This document shows positions 61,278 through 64,000 of a stretch of 64,000 bases of DNA, piece after piece. Below the pieces are notes generated by a model. It saw only the letters and a program-made list of their open reading frames with translations. It had not been told where the DNA came from and did no database searches. Both the position numbers and the translations under genes were made by a program. The stretch lies in contig NZ_JACVAA010000001.1 of the NCBI RefSeq assembly GCF_014851565.1, positions 124,001 through 188,000 of the forward strand, read 5' to 3'. This stretch comes from Pseudomonas sp. PDM15. Its GTDB lineage: Bacteria; Pseudomonadota; Gammaproteobacteria; Pseudomonadales; Pseudomonadaceae. Within the stretch, counting starts at the first letter, position 1; each line of letters starts with the position of its first letter.

Positions 61278-62114
61278 TCACAGCCGGGTATTCAGGCCGA
61301 AGCGCTTGCTCAGCATGCGGTCCATCAGCTTGCGCGGCAGCAGGCGATTGATCAGCGGCAGGCTGCGGCTGCCGTTGCCGATGCGCAGCAGGGCCGGACG
61401 CTTGGCCTGGCGCACGGCGGCCAGCAGGATGGCGGCGAACTCCGCGGCTGGCGTCGGCTTCTCCTGCGAGGCATTGGCGCGGGCGCGGATGCCCTCGCGC
61501 ACCGGCCACCAGGGCGACTGTTCGTTGACCAGCTGCTCGGCGCTGTGGCTGGCGTTGGCGCCGAAGCTGGACTCGATAGCCCCTGGTTGCACTTCCATTA
61601 CCTGCACGCCGAACGGCGCCAGCTCCAGGCGCAGGGCGCCGGAGAGCGCATGCACCGCAGCCTTGGAGGCGCAGTAGGCGCCGGCGAACGGAGTGATCAG
61701 CACGCTGGAAATGCTGCCGATATTGACCACCAGGCCACGACTGGCGCGCAGCAGCGGGAAACAGGCGCGGGTCAGCTCGACCAGGCTGAATACGTTGGTC
61801 TCGAACTGCTGGCGCATACCTTCGGCGCCGCCGTCGAGCAGCGGGCCCATGGCGCCGTAGCCGGCATTGTTGATCAGCACGTCGAGGCGCCCGGCCTCGC
61901 TCTGCACGCGCTCGACGGCGCGCTGAACGGCCACGGCGTCATTGACGTCCAGCGCCACCGCGACGAAGCCAGCGGCGGTCAGGCCGGCGAGATCCTGGGG
62001 TTTGCGGGCGCAGGCCCAGACCTGGTAGCCAGCGGCCTTGAAGGCCTCAGCCAGGGCGCGGCCGATGCCGCTGGAGCAACCGGTGATCAGGACTACGGGC
62101 TGGGTCATGGGCAC
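61278..62114 (-). CDS. SDR-family oxidoreductase
   Basis: The 278-residue short-chain dehydrogenase has TGCSSGIGRALA near the start, 'VLINNAGYGAMGPLL' (NNAG) and 'YCASKAAVHALSG' (YxxxK). The C-terminus 'LPLINRLLPRKLMDRMLSKR' extends beyond the core fold and resembles the lipid or retinol-type subgroup (KsdD-like names are not justified). ATG 62112-62114 is preceded by AGGAGTGCCC. Substrate unknown. Confidence 0.9.
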   Translation of the reverse strand: MPMTQPVVLITGCSSGIGRALAEAFKAAGYQVWACARKPQDLAGLTAAGFVAVALDVNDAVAVQRAVERVQSEAGRLDVLINNAGYGAMGPLLDGGAEGMRQQFETNVFSLVELTRACFPLLRASRGLVVNIGSISSVLITPFAGAYCASKAAVHALSGALRLELAPFGVQVMEVQPGAIESSFGANASHSAEQLVNEQSPWWPVREGIRARANASQEKPTPAAEFAAILLAAVRQAKRPALLRIGNGSRSLPLINRLLPRKLMDRMLSKRFGLNTRL

Positions 62115-62188
62115 TCCTTGTCTCGCGAGGAAGGGGAGGCCCGATCATAACCACTCCCGGCGCCGGCGTACTGGCCCAGCCGGCCAGA

Positions 62189-62968
62189 TCAGTCCTCTGA
62201 ATGATCGCGCAGGAACACCAGGCTGTCCGGTTTGGACTGCTCGGCGCTGTAGCGGTAACCCTGGTAGTCGAAGGCCTTGAGCTGCTGGGGATCGCGGATG
62301 CGCTCTTTGATCACGTAGCGCGCCATCAGGCCGCGGGCCTTCTTGGCGTAGAAGCTGATGATCTTGTACTGGCCGTTCTTCAGGTCCTTGAACTCGGTGT
62401 CGATGACCCGAGCGTTCAGTGCCTTGCGCTTGACCGCTCCAAAGTACTCGTTGGAGGCCAGGTTGAGCAGGATGTCGTCGCCCTGCGCGGCCAGCGCCTC
62501 GTTGAGCCAGCCGCTGATGCGCTCGCCCCAGAAGTCGTAGAGGTTGTTGCCGCGGGCATTGGCCAGCTTGGTGCCCATCTCCAGGCGGTACGGCTGCATC
62601 AGGTCCAGCGGGCGCAGCACGCCGTACAGGCCGGAGAGCATGCGCAGGTGGTTTTGGGCGAAGTCGAAGTCGGCCTCGCAGAAGTCCTCGGCCTGCAGGC
62701 CGGTGTACACATCGCCCTTGAACGCCAGCAGCGCCTGCTTGGCGTTGGACGGATTGAACGGCCGCTGCCAGCTGCCATAGCGCGCCACGTTGAGCGCCGA
62801 CAGCTTGTCCGACAGATGCATCAGCTCGCCGATCTGCTGCGGGCTCATCTCGCGCAGCTGGCCGATCAGCTCCTGGGCATGGTCCAGGTGCTCGGGCTGG
62901 GTAAAGCGGCCAATGGGCGGCGGGGTGTCGTAGTCCAGGGTCTTGGCGGGGGAAATCACCAACAGCAT
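62189..62968 (-). CDS. yaaA: Peroxide stress protein YaaA
   Basis: The 259-residue protein begins [20 protein letters not shown], the YaaA/UPF0246 signature. Other conserved stretches are '[20 protein letters not shown]', '[15 protein letters not shown]' and '[13 protein letters not shown]'. In E. coli YaaA is OxyR-induced and limits free iron under peroxide; the protein binds DNA with a cantaloupe fold. I chose ATG 62966-62968 rather than a longer frame. No OxyR site was confirmed. Confidence 0.94.
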   Translation of the reverse strand: MLLVISPAKTLDYDTPPPIGRFTQPEHLDHAQELIGQLREMSPQQIGELMHLSDKLSALNVARYGSWQRPFNPSNAKQALLAFKGDVYTGLQAEDFCEADFDFAQNHLRMLSGLYGVLRPLDLMQPYRLEMGTKLANARGNNLYDFWGERISGWLNEALAAQGDDILLNLASNEYFGAVKRKALNARVIDTEFKDLKNGQYKIISFYAKKARGLMARYVIKERIRDPQQLKAFDYQGYRYSAEQSKPDSLVFLRDHSED

Positions 62969-63409
62969 CGAGTGGCTCTCCAGTAAGCGAGGCGCGATTC
63001 TAGGCTGGATGGCGTCCACAGCTCTACCTATGAGAGCGATTGACGAGACGGGCAGGAGCGCATCTGCCGGGCTGTGCCGAGCGAGAGAGGTAGACCAAGA
63101 GAACTGAAGCGAAGCGGCGTTGTGAAGGCTTTGCCGCAGGGAGGACTTCCGACTTTAACGGTGCACTTGCGCCTCGCCAAGCGTTATTCGTCGCGCTGTA
63201 AAAAAAGCTTCCGGCCGAAGAAAAAGTTCTTTTTTCTGTCATCCAGATTGGGGTATTAAAAAAGCAGACCGCCGAACCCTGCAGCACAGGTGGCGGCCCT
63301 CGGCCATCACCTTTGCTCGCGTATCCCGCTCCGTTCGGGAGGTGGGCGGTCCTCCGCGACGGAGCTGTAGAGGCTCTGTCGTCCAGGCCCCTCGATAAGG
63401 TGACCGAGT
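62969..63409. other. Long non-coding region before phoH-like gene, possible structured leader
   Basis: No gene is convincing here; the 63024-63287 minus frame has no ribosome site and poor composition. Near the plus-strand gene, GACCGCC (63267-63273) can pair with GGCGGTC (63345-63351), enclosing a smaller hairpin TCCCG/CGGGA. An A/T-rich segment at 63199-63263 could hold the promoter. Confidence 0.4.
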
Positions 63410-64000
63410 ATGGATGATCACGGACGCACCCGCTCCACCCAGCCCACCCTCTACGTCCTCGACACCAACGTCCTGATCCACGATCCCAACGCGCTGCTGA
63501 ATTTCCAGGAACACCACGTCGCCATCCCCATGACCGTGCTGGAGGAGCTGGACAAGCTCAAGACCGGCAAGCACACGGTGGCCGCCGAATGCCGCCAGGC
63601 CATCCGCCTGATCGACCAGGTACTCGGTGATGCGATTCCCGAGGACGTCGAGAAGGGCGTCCCCATCCAGCGCGGCAAGAGCGGGCCGAAGGGCAGCCTG
63701 TCGATCCTCATGAGCAAGCGTGCCGAGCCCATCACCTGGCTGCCGGAAAACCTCAACGACAACAAGATCATCAACCAGTTGGTGGACCTGCGCAGCAGCA
63801 ATCCGGGCATGCGCGTGGTGCTGGTGACCAAGGACATCAACATGCGCCTGAAGGCGCGTGCCTGTGGCATCTCCGCCGAGGACTACCATACCGACCAGCT
63901 GGTCGACGACGTGTCCCTGCTGTCACGCGGTTACCACAACATGAGCGGCTCGTTCTGGGATCGCGTGAGCAAGGTCGAGACCCGCCAAGGCCATGGCCGT
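63410..64000 (+). CDS. PhoH-family protein with N-terminal PIN domain, 5' part
   Basis: The first 197 codons are present and the gene leaves the right edge. The start ATG 63410 gives MDDHGRTRSTQPTLYVLDTN. The PIN domain begins at 'YVLDTNVLIHDPNALLNFQE' and includes 'LEELDKLKTGKHTVAAECRQ' and the acidic 'VLVTKDINMRLKARACGISA'. The full protein should carry a PhoH ATPase domain (YlaK/PhoH2 type), giving an RNA helicase/RNase. This is inferred from the PIN type, since the ATPase part is outside the window. Confidence 0.87.
   Translation, partial: MDDHGRTRSTQPTLYVLDTNVLIHDPNALLNFQEHHVAIPMTVLEELDKLKTGKHTVAAECRQAIRLIDQVLGDAIPEDVEKGVPIQRGKSGPKGSLSILMSKRAEPITWLPENLNDNKIINQLVDLRSSNPGMRVVLVTKDINMRLKARACGISAEDYHTDQLVDDVSLLSRGYHNMSGSFWDRVSKVETRQGHGR

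Noticed and set aside
63024..63287. An 87-codon minus frame between yaaA and the phoH-like gene
   Set aside because: No ribosome site, no conserved pattern, and it crosses the putative leader and promoter of the next gene.

Overview
The window looks like chromosome of a Pseudomonas species in the broad sense (P. aeruginosa / P. alcaligenes / P. resinovorans type). The support is high G+C coding sequence, GTG/TTG starts with good Shine-Dalgarno sites, a cueR-copA-copZ copper set, a TtgR-like RND efflux locus, a bauRABC beta-alanine cluster, argP/argO, sodB, yebG with a LexA box and a PA2779/PA2778-type pair. The first and last genes are cut by the window edges. No rRNA, tRNA, CRISPR array, insertion sequence or replication origin was seen.

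Layout. 1-2.6 kb: end of a DMT exporter, a LysR regulator divergent from a short-chain dehydrogenase, and a ferritin. 2.8-5.2 kb: a Fur-type promoter and a TonB-dependent siderophore receptor. 5.2-8.9 kb: copper homeostasis (cueR, copA, a small exported protein, copZ) with two promoters of MerR/CueR geometry. 8.9-15.3 kb: TetR repressor, RND adaptor and pump, and a Bcr/CflA exporter. 15.3-22.5 kb: a 1297-residue PAS/GAF/GGDEF/EAL protein, a quinone-oxidoreductase-like MDR enzyme divergent from a LysR regulator, and a PepSY/cytochrome b561 pair. 22.5-29.2 kb: RutR-like TetR regulator, NTF2-like protein, bauR, then bauA-bauB-bauC and a PuuD-type gamma-glutamyl hydrolase. Together these would feed polyamine-derived beta-alanine into central metabolism.

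29.2-31.2 kb is the odd region. An AT-rich reverse-transcriptase gene sits between the PuuD-like gene and a NYN/LOTUS protein. It has the motifs of the unknown-group (UG/DRT) antiphage reverse transcriptases and none of the retron or group II intron hallmarks. A strongly structured, GC-rich element of about 300 bases lies just upstream of it. This is the best candidate for a distinctive system in the window.

31.2-41 kb holds mostly small conserved or hypothetical genes: DUF6882-like, DUF3592-like, a His-rich exported protein, a small protein with a caspase-like His/Cys arrangement, lipoproteins, GNAT, a solute-binding protein, YjdM, YihY, a WHy-domain lipoprotein, and a second GGDEF/EAL protein. 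41-49.7 kb: sodB, an ACT protein/argO/DMT operon divergent from argP, a chemoreceptor, an NAD-dependent epimerase, a leucine-dehydrogenase-like enzyme and a GFA-family protein. 49.7-64 kb: DMT exporters, two AraC regulators, a sterol-desaturase-like protein, yebG, psiE, a DUF3649/PepSY/DUF3325 operon of ferrisiderophore-reductase type, an AAA ATPase, a 2H phosphoesterase, a PA2779/PA2778 pair, an SDR, yaaA and the start of a PIN-PhoH gene.

All functional calls come from reading motifs and gene order in the sequence. No database search was run.
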